This document shows, one piece after another, positions 29,050 to 37,686 of a DNA stretch of 64,000 nucleotides. The notes under the pieces are model-generated. The model saw only the letters and a list, made by a program, of their open reading frames with translations, searched no databases and was not told where the DNA came from. Made by a program: the position numbers and the translations under genes. The stretch spans positions 124,001 through 188,000 of the forward strand of contig NZ_SLWR01000005.1 in NCBI RefSeq assembly GCF_004345665.1. Reading direction: 5' to 3'. Source of the stretch: Kribbella antiqua. GTDB lineage: Bacteria > Actinomycetota > Actinomycetes > Propionibacteriales > Kribbellaceae. The stretch's first letter is position 1, and each line of letters starts with the position of its first letter.

Positions 29050-31359
29050 ATGCGTGGAGGTGGTGAGGCAGCGGCTGTCCTGAAGCGCCTTGCCGCCGGT
29101 CGCGGCGACCGGCTGACTCATGTCGAGTCGGTGCCGCCCCGGCTGGGACAAACGTGTGACTGGCCCCGCTGGGTCCCACCCGAGGTGCTGGGCCAGCTCG
29201 CCGACGCCGGCATCACCGCTCCATGGACTCACCAGGTCGCCACCGCGGAGGCGGCGTACAGCGGTCAGCATGTAGTGGTCGCGACCGGAACCGCGTCGGG
29301 TAAGTCGCTCGGCTACCTGCTGCCTGCCTTTGCCACGTTGAGCATCGCCCAGGCCGCCTCGCCCCACCGCCGTACGGCGTCTGTTCTGTACTTGTCGCCG
29401 ACCAAGGCGCTGGCGCATGACCAACTGCGGGCGATCTCGTCGTACACCGTGCCCGGATTGCGGGCGACGACGCTGGACGGCGACTCGGAGCGCACCGAAC
29501 GTGACTGGGCCCGCGACCATGCGACGTACGTACTCAGCAACCCGGACATGCTGCATCGCTCCGTGCTGCCGAACCACCAGCGCTGGGCGCTCTTCCTGGG
29601 CAACCTGCAGTACGTCGTGGTCGACGAGTGCCACCACTATCGCGGCGTCTTCGGAGCGCACGTCGCCGGTGTGCTGCGTCGGTTGCGTCGGGTCTGTGCG
29701 CAGTACGGCGCTCACCCGATCTTCATCTGCGCATCCGCGACTGTCGCCGAGCCGGCGGTGTCCGGTGAGCGCCTGACTGGACTGCCGATGCGTGAGGTCG
29801 TTGAGGACGGCTCTCCGCGCGGTGGCATCTCCTTCGGCCTGTGGGAGCCGCCGCTGACCTCTCTGCGCGGAGAGAACGGTGCACCAGTACGACGTTCCGC
29901 GACGGCCGAAGTGGCCGACCTGCTGACCGATCTGGTCGTGTCGGGAGTGAGGACCGTCGCGTTCGTGCGCTCGAGGCGCGGGGCCGAGACGGTAGCTATG
30001 ACAGCTCGGGACAACCTGGCTGAGGTCGATCCGTCGCTGGTCGACCAGGTGTCGGCGTACCGGGCTGGCTACCTGCCGGAGGAGCGCCGACGGCTCGAAG
30101 GCATGCTGCAGAGCGGTGAGCTCACCGGAGTCGCCGCAACCAACGCACTCGAACTGGGCATCGACATTGCCGGGCTGGACGCCGTACTGCTGTCTGGCTG
30201 GCCTGGCACGCGCGCGTCGCTCTGGCAGCAGGCCGGACGCGCTGGACGAGCCGGTGGCGACGCGCTGGCCCTACTGATCGCGCGCGACGATCCACTGGAC
30301 ACCTATCTGGTGCGTCACCCCGCTGCCATCTTCGGACGGCCTGTCGAAGCGACAGTCTTCAACCCGGAGAACCCCTATGTGCTGGGACCGCAGCTGTGTG
30401 CCGCCGCGCAGGAGCTGCCGCTGACAGAGGCGGACTACGAGATCTTCGGCGGTACGACGCCAGCCGTCATCGCCCAGCTGGTCCGACAGGGCCTACTGCG
30501 GGAGCGACCACACGGCTGGTTCTGGACGCGGCGAGAGCGCGCAGTGGACGCCATCGACATCCGCTCCGCCGGCGGCAAGACAGTCCAGATCGTCGAAGAC
30601 CAGACTGGTCGCCTGCTCGGCACTGTCGACGGCGGCTCCGCACACGCCTCGGTCCACGAGGGCGCCGTCTACGTGCACGCCGGCGAGTCCTACCTGGTCC
30701 GGACTCTGGACCTCGAGGGCCATGCGGCCGTCGTGGAGCCGGCCTCACCCGACTACAGCACCTTCGCGCGGGACGTGACCGAGATCAGCATCCTCGCGAC
30801 CGAGGAGACGTGCCGCTGGGGTACGGCGGAGTTGTCGCGCGGCTGGGTCCAGGTGACAAGCCAGGTGGTGTCGTACCAGCGCAAGCTCCTGGCCACAGGC
30901 GACGTACTGGATGAGCAGCCACTCGACCTTCCCGAACGCACTCTGCGGACCAAAGCAGTCTGGTGGACCATGCCCGACTCCGTCGTCGCCGGGCTCGGCC
31001 TGTACGACGTGCCGGGCGCGGCACACGCGGCCGAGCACGCGTCGATCGGCCTGCTGCCACTGTTCGCCACCTGCGACCGCTGGGACATCGGCGGAGTGTC
31101 CACCGCCAAGCACGCGGACACCGGCCGCCTCACCGTCTTCGTGTACGACGGCCACCCGGGCGGCGCGGGTTTCGCGGAACACGGCTACGCCGCGGCGCGC
31201 GAGTGGTTGACCGCGACACGGGCGGCGATTGCACACTGTGAGTGCACGGATGGATGTCCATCCTGCGTACAGTCGCCGAAATGTGGGAACCAGAACAACC
31301 CACTCGACAAGAGCGGCGCAGTGGCGCTGCTCACCGCACTACTCAGCAGTGAGGCCTGA
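29050..31359 (+). CDS. DECH-box helicase with C-terminal DUF1998/Cys4 domain
   Basis: 769 residues. SF2 helicase motifs: Walker A VATGTASGKS (about 77-86), motif II VVDECHHYRG (about 191-200), motif III CASATVA, and motif VI QQAGRAGRAG. The C-terminal third holds a DUF1998-type domain ending in a tight cysteine cluster, CECTDGCPSCVQSPKC (about 728-745). This fits the Hrq1/MrfA group of DNA-repair helicases and the TIGRFAM 'helicase/secretion neighborhood' DEAH-box family, which is found near tad genes in actinobacteria. In Bacillus, MrfA acts in mitomycin repair; a repair role here is inference. It is divergent from bldG with a 99-nt gap. Confidence 0.92.
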   Translation: MRGGGEAAAVLKRLAAGRGDRLTHVESVPPRLGQTCDWPRWVPPEVLGQLADAGITAPWTHQVATAEAAYSGQHVVVATGTASGKSLGYLLPAFATLSIAQAASPHRRTASVLYLSPTKALAHDQLRAISSYTVPGLRATTLDGDSERTERDWARDHATYVLSNPDMLHRSVLPNHQRWALFLGNLQYVVVDECHHYRGVFGAHVAGVLRRLRRVCAQYGAHPIFICASATVAEPAVSGERLTGLPMREVVEDGSPRGGISFGLWEPPLTSLRGENGAPVRRSATAEVADLLTDLVVSGVRTVAFVRSRRGAETVAMTARDNLAEVDPSLVDQVSAYRAGYLPEERRRLEGMLQSGELTGVAATNALELGIDIAGLDAVLLSGWPGTRASLWQQAGRAGRAGGDALALLIARDDPLDTYLVRHPAAIFGRPVEATVFNPENPYVLGPQLCAAAQELPLTEADYEIFGGTTPAVIAQLVRQGLLRERPHGWFWTRRERAVDAIDIRSAGGKTVQIVEDQTGRLLGTVDGGSAHASVHEGAVYVHAGESYLVRTLDLEGHAAVVEPASPDYSTFARDVTEISILATEETCRWGTAELSRGWVQVTSQVVSYQRKLLATGDVLDEQPLDLPERTLRTKAVWWTMPDSVVAGLGLYDVPGAAHAAEHASIGLLPLFATCDRWDIGGVSTAKHADTGRLTVFVYDGHPGGAGFAEHGYAAAREWLTATRAAIAHCECTDGCPSCVQSPKCGNQNNPLDKSGAVALLTALLSSEA

Positions 31360-31395
31360 ACAGCCAGCCCCCGGCTGGCGGAGAGGCAGCTTGCC

Positions 31396-31737
31396 ATGGC
31401 CGTCCTCGGACTCGTCCTGATCGCCCTCGCCGTACTGTTCGGCCTTGGGGTCTCTGTCTCGTCAAGTGCCTCCACCACGATGGAGGTCTTCGGTGTCGAC
31501 TTCGGCGTCTCGGTGCCGACCGTGTTCTTCCTCGGCGCGCTCGCCGGCGCCGCGCTGCTGTTCGGGGTGTGGCTGACGAAGAAGGGACTCGGCCGCGACC
31601 TCCGCCGCCGGAAGGAGATGCGCGAGCTGCGCGCCACCAAGGCAGCTGACGAACCCCCGGCGATCGAGCAAGTGGAGCGCCCGGCGACCGAGGAAACCGT
31701 CGAGACAGACCCCAGTGAGCACAAGCAACCCCACTGA
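31396..31737 (+). CDS. Small membrane protein with cytosolic charged tail
   Basis: 113 residues. Two hydrophobic helices (VLGLVLIALAVLFGLGVSV and FFLGALAGAALLFGVWL) are joined by a short loop. A basic stretch KKGLGRDLRRRKEMREL and an acidic disordered tail follow. A GGAGAGG motif lies upstream of the ATG. It is 36 nt downstream of the helicase gene and probably in its transcript. It resembles LapA-like small actinobacterial membrane proteins, but the family cannot be named with certainty. Confidence 0.7.
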   Translation: MAVLGLVLIALAVLFGLGVSVSSSASTTMEVFGVDFGVSVPTVFFLGALAGAALLFGVWLTKKGLGRDLRRRKEMRELRATKAADEPPAIEQVERPATEETVETDPSEHKQPH

Positions 31738-32078
31738 ACAAACCGTTGCCTAGGGCATCAACTGACGCACGGATCTTCCCTGATATACAGAGATTGCCGT
31801 AACATCACGATCGACACACAGCCTCCACTCGGCGGCGGCACGGCGGTGACCCGGCCGGATTTCGGTGCCATGCGCAACGACTTTGCCCTGGCAGTTAGTT
31901 GCCATTGGCATCAAGTTTCACACTTTTGCCATAACCACCGCCGCGGCTCCTGTGCCTTACTGGTTGTGGCGTCAACGTCGCGCTGAGTCACTGTTGCCCT
32001 TCCGGGCCATACCGCGCTCACGCTGCGGGGTCCCGACGACCTGACGCTACTGAGATGGCACGACCTCTGGAGGTTGTC
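31738..32078. other. Gene-free stretch upstream of lectin-like gene
   Basis: The 341 nt hold no convincing ORF. A possible plus-strand promoter is TTGGCA (31905-31910) with CATAAC (31930-31935), spacing 19. GTTGCCATTGGCA near 31899-31910 contains a small TGCCA/TGGCA inverted repeat. Confidence 0.3.
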
Positions 32079-32849
32079 TTGATCATCCGTAAGTTGTTGA
32101 GCCGGACCGGCGTCGCGGTTCTCGCCGTCAGCGTCGCGCTGGCCACCGCCGTACCGGCACAGGCGGCCAACCCGGCACCGGGCGGATCCGGCGCTCAGCC
32201 GGGTGTGGAGGTAGGCGTGGCGCAGCAGATCGCCACTCGTGCCGACACGCGCTACTGCCTCACCTTCGTGTCAGCCGCCAAGGTCCCGATGGCGGTCATG
32301 ATGGCCTGCGCGCCAGGCAAGGAGGGGAAGACCCAGGAGTGGATCTACACCGAGTCCGGCCAGCTTCAGGTCGCGATGAGCAAGAGCGTCGGTGGCGCCC
32401 TTGCCAAGACGGGCGCCTGCCTGGACAGCGGTGCGGACCTGGCGAAGGTTCCGGCCTCCGCGCCACTGCTGGTGCTGCCCTGCCGCGCCGGTGACGGGCA
32501 GAAGTGGTCCTACGACGAGAGCGCGGGCACGTTCGTGAACGCCGCCAGCGGTCTCGCCCTCACATCTCTGCTCGGCAAGGGGAAGGCCAAGCAGGCACAG
32601 CCGACCGGAAGCATGTCCGCGACCGGTACGCCGGTCCAGGCGTGGAGCGGACTGCCGCTGCCGGGTCTGGACATCCTGGGTGCGGTCCTGGCACTCGTGA
32701 ACGCGCTGCTGGCAGCTCTGGGCCTGGCCCTGCCACTGCCGATCGCGAACGCCGCATCCAGCCTGCTGCAACTGGTCCGGCCGATGACGCCGATCCCGGC
32801 TCAGATGACCGAGCTGCCGAAGCAGATGATGCAGCTCGCTCAGCGCTGA
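32079..32849 (+). CDS. Secreted ricin-B-lectin-like protein
   Basis: 256 residues from a TTG that follows GGAGG by 5 nt; an ATG at 32055 is in frame but lacks a ribosome binding site. The N-terminus is a clear signal peptide (IIRKLLSRTGVAVLAVSVALATAVPAQA) cut before ANPAP. The middle has beta-trefoil lectin features: RYCLTFVSA, two Q-x-W motifs (QEWIY, QKWSY) and four cysteines. The C-terminal 70 residues contain a hydrophobic stretch (ILGAVLALVNALLAALGLALPLP) and end in PAQMTELPKQMMQLAQR, which might anchor or oligomerise the protein. The ligand is unknown. A strong terminator follows. Confidence 0.65.
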   Translation: MIIRKLLSRTGVAVLAVSVALATAVPAQAANPAPGGSGAQPGVEVGVAQQIATRADTRYCLTFVSAAKVPMAVMMACAPGKEGKTQEWIYTESGQLQVAMSKSVGGALAKTGACLDSGADLAKVPASAPLLVLPCRAGDGQKWSYDESAGTFVNAASGLALTSLLGKGKAKQAQPTGSMSATGTPVQAWSGLPLPGLDILGAVLALVNALLAALGLALPLPIANAASSLLQLVRPMTPIPAQMTELPKQMMQLAQR

Positions 32850-32880
32850 CAGCCAAGGAGGATCCTCAGCCACACAGAGG

Positions 32881-32913
32881 ACGGCCGGCCCCGACGATGT
32901 CGGGGCCGGCCGT
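32881..32913. terminator. Strong intrinsic terminator after the lectin-like gene
   Basis: A 15-bp perfect stem (32881-32895 with 32899-32913), a GAT loop, then TTGTTTCTC on the plus strand. It can also stop transcripts arriving on the minus strand from the micropeptide side. Confidence 0.9.
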
Positions 32914-33091
32914 TTGTTTCTCGCTCCTTCGAGATCGCACTCCTTGAGTTTTGTCCCTGGTGATCACGTTCGGCGGGTAGCGGTGCTCGGGGATGACCTC
33001 GGGATCCCCGCTGCTTGCGCGTCAGCGGGAGCCTTGCGTCGTCGTCACCGTCCATCCGTCGAGTCCGCGGCCGTCACCAGCCGGCCGGGCG

Positions 33092-33163
33092 TTACCACCA
33101 GCAGTGATGGTGGCAGTGCCAGAACAGGTCGTCGAGAAGGCAAGCCAGTCCGTGCAACAGCAT
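33092..33163 (-). CDS. 23-residue Cys/His/Trp-rich micropeptide
   Basis: A tiny ORF, MLLHGLACLLDD then LFWHCHHHCWW, ends in TAA. It is supported by GGAGGTGA, an 8-base match to the anti-Shine-Dalgarno sequence, 6 nt before the ATG, and by a promoter-like TTGACT-15-TAACTG about 50 nt upstream. The first half is hydrophobic and amphipathic; the last nine residues hold four His, two Cys and three Trp, suggesting metal or haem binding. No other gene lies on this strand before the terminator at 32881-32913, so it would be encoded by a short (about 320-nt) RNA with a further 7-bp hairpin at 33007-33029. No family is recognised; translation is unproven. Confidence 0.5.
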   Translation of the reverse strand: MLLHGLACLLDDLFWHCHHHCWW

Positions 33164-33211
33164 GTGCTTTCACCTCCGATCCACTGAACCGATCGGCATG
33201 GACGCTACAAC

Positions 33212-33238
33212 CAGTTATCACGTTCTGTATCTAGTCAA
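33212..33238 (-). promoter_or_regulatory. Candidate promoter of the micropeptide RNA
   Basis: Minus strand TTGACT (33238 to 33233) and TAACTG (33217 to 33212) are 15 nt apart, in a patch more AT-rich than its surroundings. Confidence 0.4.
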
Positions 33239-33352
33239 CTACCTCTTGTCGCAGAACCTTGAGCGCACTTTAACCAGGTCGCAATGGCCTACACAGGATC
33301 CGGACTTGACACGGTCACAACTCGTTGCCGAGAGCATCTGACAAGCGTTTGC

Positions 33353-33382
33353 TCGACGGTTGGGCAAAAGTCTTCACATAGT
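33353..33382 (+). promoter_or_regulatory. Possible promoter of the ABC importer operon
   Basis: TCGACG (33353-33358), an 18-nt spacer and CATAGT (33377-33382) lie about 60 nt before the binding-protein start. Two TTGACAC motifs (33306 and 33400 area) lie nearby and may be operator halves. Confidence 0.35.
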
Positions 33383-33441
33383 CGCCCAAGAGTGCCAATC
33401 TTTGACACCGGCCCCTGTACCGACTCGCAAGGAGACCCCCG

Positions 33442-34869
33442 ATGCGATCACTCTCGCGGTTGTCCGGCCCCGCCGTACTCGGAACCGCGGCCCTCCTGCT
33501 GCTCACCGGCTGCCTCGGCTCGTCCGGTTCGGGCACTGGCGACCAGGACGCGAACCGCAACGCCGACGCGAAGAAGGTCGAGCTGACCATCGGCTCGAAC
33601 GCGGTGAAGGGCGGCAAGAGCAGCGCCGGCGCGACCTTCATCGAGGACGTGCTGATCCCGAAGTTCGTCGCCGAGCAGAAGGGCAAGGGCGTCGACGTCA
33701 CGGTCAAGTTCCAGGGTGATGGCTCCGACGACGAGGTCTACAAGCAGAAGCTGTCGCTGGACCTGCAGAACAAGTCCGGGCCGGACCTGTTCCAGATCGA
33801 CGGCATCTGGGTCGGCGAGTTCGCCCAGGCCGGGTACATCAAGCCGCTGACCGACACCGTCGGCGACGCGGCCAAGGTGGACGACTGGGACGGCTGGAAG
33901 CAGATCCCTGAGACGGTGCAGCAACTCGGCAGCTTCGAGGGCAAGCGGTACGGCGTCCCTGGCGGCACCGACGGCCGGGTGCTCTTCTTCAACAAGAAGC
34001 TCTTCCAGCAGGCCGGGCTGCCGGCCGACTGGCAGCCGAAGTCCTGGGACGACATCATCGCCGCGGGTCAGGCCCTGAAGAAGCTACCCGGCGTGACACC
34101 GATCCAGATCAACGCCGGTACGGCGATGGGCGAGGCGACCACCATGCAGGGCGTACTGCCGCTCCTGGTCGGAACCGGCGCCACGGTCAACACCGACGGC
34201 AAGTGGCTCGGCGACACCCCGCAGTTGCGTCAGGTGCTCGACTTCTACCACCAGATCTACAGCACGGGCCTCGGTGACCCGGTGCTGCAGCGCGAGGCCA
34301 AGGGCCGGGACAAGTCATTCGCCGAGTTCGCCGCGAACAAGATCGGCATCCTGGCCGAGAGCGACTACTTCTGGCGCAGCGTGGTGGAGCCGAAGGAGGG
34401 CGTCGCCAAGATGGCCGACCGCGACACCGCCGTCGGCTGGGCGCTGATCCCGGCCAGCAAGCCTGGTACCGGCGTGAAGGGCCAGGACTACGTCTCGATG
34501 TCCGGCGGCGGCGCGACCGTGATCAACCCGAACACAAAGTTCCCGCAGCAAGCCTGGGAGCTGCTGCAGTTCATGAACTCGGCGGAGATGGTGAAGGCGT
34601 CCCTGGACGGCGCGGCCAAGATCACCCAGCGCACCGACGTCAACAACGAGGTGCTCGCCACTGACCCGATGCTGAACTTCGTCGCCACGAAGGTCCTGCC
34701 GATCACGCAGTTCCGGCCGGGCCTGGCGGAGTACCCGAAGATCTCCGCCGCGCTGCAGCAGGCCACCGCGGACGTGGTCGGCGGCAGGTCGACCGACGCC
34801 GCGGCGAAGGCGTACGAGAAGGCCGTCGAAACCGCGGCCGGCGGCAAGGACAAGGTCACCAGCAACTGA
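33442..34869 (+). CDS. ABC importer solute-binding lipoprotein (family 1)
   Basis: 475 residues with AAGGAG 7 nt before the ATG. The N-terminus is a lipoprotein signal with lipobox LLLTGC (Cys about residue 24). The rest is a cluster-B sugar-type binding protein: VTVKFQGDGSDDEVYKQKL, GPDLFQIDGIWVGEFAQAGYI, and FFNKKLFQQAGLPADWQPKSWDD. It captures the substrate outside the membrane for the two permeases downstream. Gene order matches ugpBAEC-type importers (sugars, glycerol phosphates or their diesters). Its stop overlaps the next ATG by one base (TGATG). The true substrate is not determined. Confidence 0.9.
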   Translation: MRSLSRLSGPAVLGTAALLLLTGCLGSSGSGTGDQDANRNADAKKVELTIGSNAVKGGKSSAGATFIEDVLIPKFVAEQKGKGVDVTVKFQGDGSDDEVYKQKLSLDLQNKSGPDLFQIDGIWVGEFAQAGYIKPLTDTVGDAAKVDDWDGWKQIPETVQQLGSFEGKRYGVPGGTDGRVLFFNKKLFQQAGLPADWQPKSWDDIIAAGQALKKLPGVTPIQINAGTAMGEATTMQGVLPLLVGTGATVNTDGKWLGDTPQLRQVLDFYHQIYSTGLGDPVLQREAKGRDKSFAEFAANKIGILAESDYFWRSVVEPKEGVAKMADRDTAVGWALIPASKPGTGVKGQDYVSMSGGGATVINPNTKFPQQAWELLQFMNSAEMVKASLDGAAKITQRTDVNNEVLATDPMLNFVATKVLPITQFRPGLAEYPKISAALQQATADVVGGRSTDAAAKAYEKAVETAAGGKDKVTSN

Positions 34870-35774
34870 TGGCTTCCGCATCCGCAGGTGTCCCGCGCCA
34901 ACCGGCGCGGGACGTCGCCGGACTCGGCGTCGGCCGTGCGTTGGGCTTCGTCGCGCCGGCCATGCTGCTGATCGGCGCGTTTCTGGTCTTCCCGGCGCTC
35001 TGGACGATCTACATCGGCATCACCAACTACCGCCTGACCGGTATCGAGGCGATCTCGCCCTCGATCGTCGGGCTGCGCAACTACACCGACGCGCTGAACG
35101 ACACGCTGTTCCACAATGCGCTGTGGCTGACGATGCTGTTCGTCCTCGGCTCCGCGATCATCGGCCAGAACTTCCTCGGCTTCACCCTCGCCTGGGTGAT
35201 GCGCCGCGCGCGTCCCGTCGTACGTCGTACTGTCGAAGGCCTGGTGTTGCTGGCTTGGATCCTTCCGTCGACCGTGGTCGCGTACCTGTGGGTCGCGTTC
35301 TTCGACCGGGACGGCGGCACGCTGAACAGCATGCTCGGCACGCCCGGCACGGCCTGGCTGATCGACTACCCGATGGCATGCCTGGTCATCTTCAACACCT
35401 GGCGGGGTACGGCGTTCTCGATGATGCTCTACTCGTCCGCGCTGCAGGCCGTCCCGCCGTCGCAGCTGGAGTCGGCGCGGATGGTCGGGGCGTCGGGCTG
35501 GCAGACGCTGCGGGATGTCGTGTTCCCGCACATCCGCGGGCACGTGCTGACCAACACGCTGCTGATCTCACTGTGGACGGCGAACGACTTCTCGCCGTTC
35601 CTGCTCACCAAGGGCGGGCCCAACCACGAGTCCGAGACGGTGCCGGTCTACATCTACAACGTGGCGCTGCAGGGCGGGGAACTCGGCTACTCCTCGGCGA
35701 TCTCGTTCCTGCTGCTGATCGCGAACCTGCTGGTCTCGCTCATCTACCTCCGGCTGCTGAGGAGGCGCTCATGA
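34869..35774 (+). CDS. ABC importer permease 1 (MalF/UgpA type)
   Basis: 301 residues with six predicted membrane helices. The EAA loop reads SQLESARMVGASGWQTLRDVVFPHI, the contact site for the ATPase. N-terminal FVAPAMLLIGAFLVFPALWTI is the usual first helix of MalF/UgpA-type permeases without the large periplasmic domain of E. coli MalF. It is coupled by one-base overlap to the binding protein and by a 4-nt ATGA overlap to the next permease. Confidence 0.92.
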   Translation: MASASAGVPRQPARDVAGLGVGRALGFVAPAMLLIGAFLVFPALWTIYIGITNYRLTGIEAISPSIVGLRNYTDALNDTLFHNALWLTMLFVLGSAIIGQNFLGFTLAWVMRRARPVVRRTVEGLVLLAWILPSTVVAYLWVAFFDRDGGTLNSMLGTPGTAWLIDYPMACLVIFNTWRGTAFSMMLYSSALQAVPPSQLESARMVGASGWQTLRDVVFPHIRGHVLTNTLLISLWTANDFSPFLLTKGGPNHESETVPVYIYNVALQGGELGYSSAISFLLLIANLLVSLIYLRLLRRRS

Positions 35775-36586
35775 CTTATGTTGTACGGCGGATCGGCTTC
35801 TACGTACTGATCTGCGCGATCACCTTCTTCTTCGCGGTCCCGATGCTGTGGATCGCCTCCGCGCCGTTCGACAAGAACCCAGGCCTTGGCGTGCATTGGC
35901 CGGACTGGACGCTCGACAACGTCCGCAAGACCCTCGACCACCCGTATGCGCTGCATTCACTGGTGAACTCGCTCCTCATCTGCGTGGCCACCGCGGTCGC
36001 CGTCACCGCGTTCGCCGCGCTGGCGTCGTATGCGTTGTCGCGGGTTCGCATTCCGGGCCGGGACGCATTGCTCTACGGATTGTTGCTGTTGTCATCGGTT
36101 GTCACCGGCACGGCGGCGATGGTGCCGATCTTCGTGATGATGTTCCAGCTCGGGCTGATCGACTCCCGGTTCGGGGTCGCGCTGGTGATGACCGGCGGGC
36201 TGTTGCCAGCGGCAATCTTCATCCTGAAGGACTTCGTCGACGCAGTGCCGAAGTCGTACGAAGAGTCGGCCCGTGTCTTCGGCGCGTCCACCGGTCAGAT
36301 CCTGCGTGACGTCGTACTGCCGGTGGCGCGGCCCGGTCTGGCCACCATCATGGTCTGGGCCTTCGTGAATGCCTGGGGCAACTTCCTGGTGCCGTTCCTG
36401 TTGATCCGGTCGATCGACAAGCAGCCGGCCGCCGTACTGCAGCAGACCTTCACCGACGAGGGCGGCAGCGCCAACCTGTCGGTGATCCCGGTCTTCGCGC
36501 TGCTGTTCTCGATCCCGGTCGTCGTGCTGTACCTACTGGTGAACTCGCGCTACGGGTTCCGCTTCCATGGAGGGATCAAGAGCTGA
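35771..36586 (+). CDS. ABC importer permease 2 (MalG/UgpE type)
   Basis: 271 residues from the ATG at 35771, with GAGG upstream and a 4-nt overlap with permease 1. Six helices are predicted. The EAA motif is KSYEESARVFGASTGQILRDVVLPVARPG, and it ends in VNSRYGFRFHGGIKS, a typical MalG-family C-terminus. It forms the heterodimeric channel with permease 1. The stop overlaps the ATPase ATG (TGATG). Confidence 0.93.
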   Translation: MTYVVRRIGFYVLICAITFFFAVPMLWIASAPFDKNPGLGVHWPDWTLDNVRKTLDHPYALHSLVNSLLICVATAVAVTAFAALASYALSRVRIPGRDALLYGLLLLSSVVTGTAAMVPIFVMMFQLGLIDSRFGVALVMTGGLLPAAIFILKDFVDAVPKSYEESARVFGASTGQILRDVVLPVARPGLATIMVWAFVNAWGNFLVPFLLIRSIDKQPAAVLQQTFTDEGGSANLSVIPVFALLFSIPVVVLYLLVNSRYGFRFHGGIKS

Positions 36587-37686
36587 TGGCGGGCATCGAC
36601 ATCGAGGGCCTGGCGACCGTCTACCCGAACGGCGTACGCGCGGTCGACGGACTCGATCTGCACGTGGAAGACGGCGAGTTCTTCGCCCTGCTCGGCCCGT
36701 CCGGCTGCGGCAAGACCACGCTGCTGCGGACGATCGCGGGCCTGGAACAGGCGACCGAGGGCAAGGTCCGCATCGACGCCGCCGACGTGACCCGCACCGA
36801 ACCGGGCAAGCGCGGCGTCGCGATGGTCTTCCAGGACTACGCCCTGTTCCCGCACATGAACGTGTCCGAGAACATCACCTATCCCCTGAAAGTACGACGA
36901 GTCGCTGCCGCCACCCGGGCGTCGACAGCGGAGCGGACCGCGGCCGAACTGTCGCTGCAGGGCCTACTGGAACGCAAGCCGGCGCAACTGTCGGGCGGTC
37001 AGCAACAGCGGGTCGCGCTGGCCCGTGCGATCGCGTCCCAGGGCAAGGTCTTGCTCCTCGACGAACCGCTGTCCAATCTCGACGCACGGCTGCGGCTGGA
37101 GGCTCGCACGTTCCTGAAGAAGCTCCAGCGAGACCTGGGCATCACCACGGTCTTCGTCACCCACGACCAGGCCGAGGCATTGGCGTTGGCTGACCGCATC
37201 GCGGTCATGGAGTCCGGCAAGCTCCGCCAACTCGGCACCCCACGCGAAGTCTTCGCCCGCCCCACCAACACCTTCGTAGCCAACTTCATCGGCTCCACCC
37301 CCATGAACCTCCTCCCGGGCACAGTGGCTTCCACGCCATCCGGCGGCAGCGTCTCGGTCGCCGGGGGCTCATTGGCGGCATCGACCGGCTCGGCTCCAGT
37401 CGGGGCTGAGGTTACGGTTGGGGTGCGGCCGGAGTATTTGACCTTGGCTACGGGTGACGTGAGCGGTCCAGTGCTGCGCGGTCAGGTGGTTGTGGCGGAG
37501 AACCTTGGGACGCAGTCGTTGGTCACCGTCGACTGTGACGGGACGCTGGTCGGCGTGACAGTTCCGGAAGAGGACGAGCCAGCACCGGGCGCGGCGGTGG
37601 TCCTGACAGCTCCGGCCTCGCGAGTCCTCTTGTATGACAGGGAATCCGGCGAACTCCTGGCCCGGCAGCCGGCTGTGGTCGGCTGA
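36586..37686 (+). CDS. ABC importer ATPase (MalK/UgpC type)
   Basis: 366 residues. Walker A GPSGCGKTT, Q-loop FQDYALFPHM, signature LSGGQQQRVALARA, Walker B VLLLDEPLSNLDARLR and switch VTHDQAEALA are all present. The last 120 residues form a TOBE/OB regulatory domain. Codon choice changes within the gene: C-rich synonymous codons around 37200-37320, then G/T-rich ones from about 37390. Its stop overlaps the next gene ATG by one base, keeping the whole operon coupled. Confidence 0.95.
   Translation: MAGIDIEGLATVYPNGVRAVDGLDLHVEDGEFFALLGPSGCGKTTLLRTIAGLEQATEGKVRIDAADVTRTEPGKRGVAMVFQDYALFPHMNVSENITYPLKVRRVAAATRASTAERTAAELSLQGLLERKPAQLSGGQQQRVALARAIASQGKVLLLDEPLSNLDARLRLEARTFLKKLQRDLGITTVFVTHDQAEALALADRIAVMESGKLRQLGTPREVFARPTNTFVANFIGSTPMNLLPGTVASTPSGGSVSVAGGSLAASTGSAPVGAEVTVGVRPEYLTLATGDVSGPVLRGQVVVAENLGTQSLVTVDCDGTLVGVTVPEEDEPAPGAAVVLTAPASRVLLYDRESGELLARQPAVVG

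Noticed and set aside
32840..33055. Minus-strand 71-codon frame downstream of the micropeptide
   Set aside because: It runs straight through the terminator stem at 32881-32913 and has no ribosome binding site.
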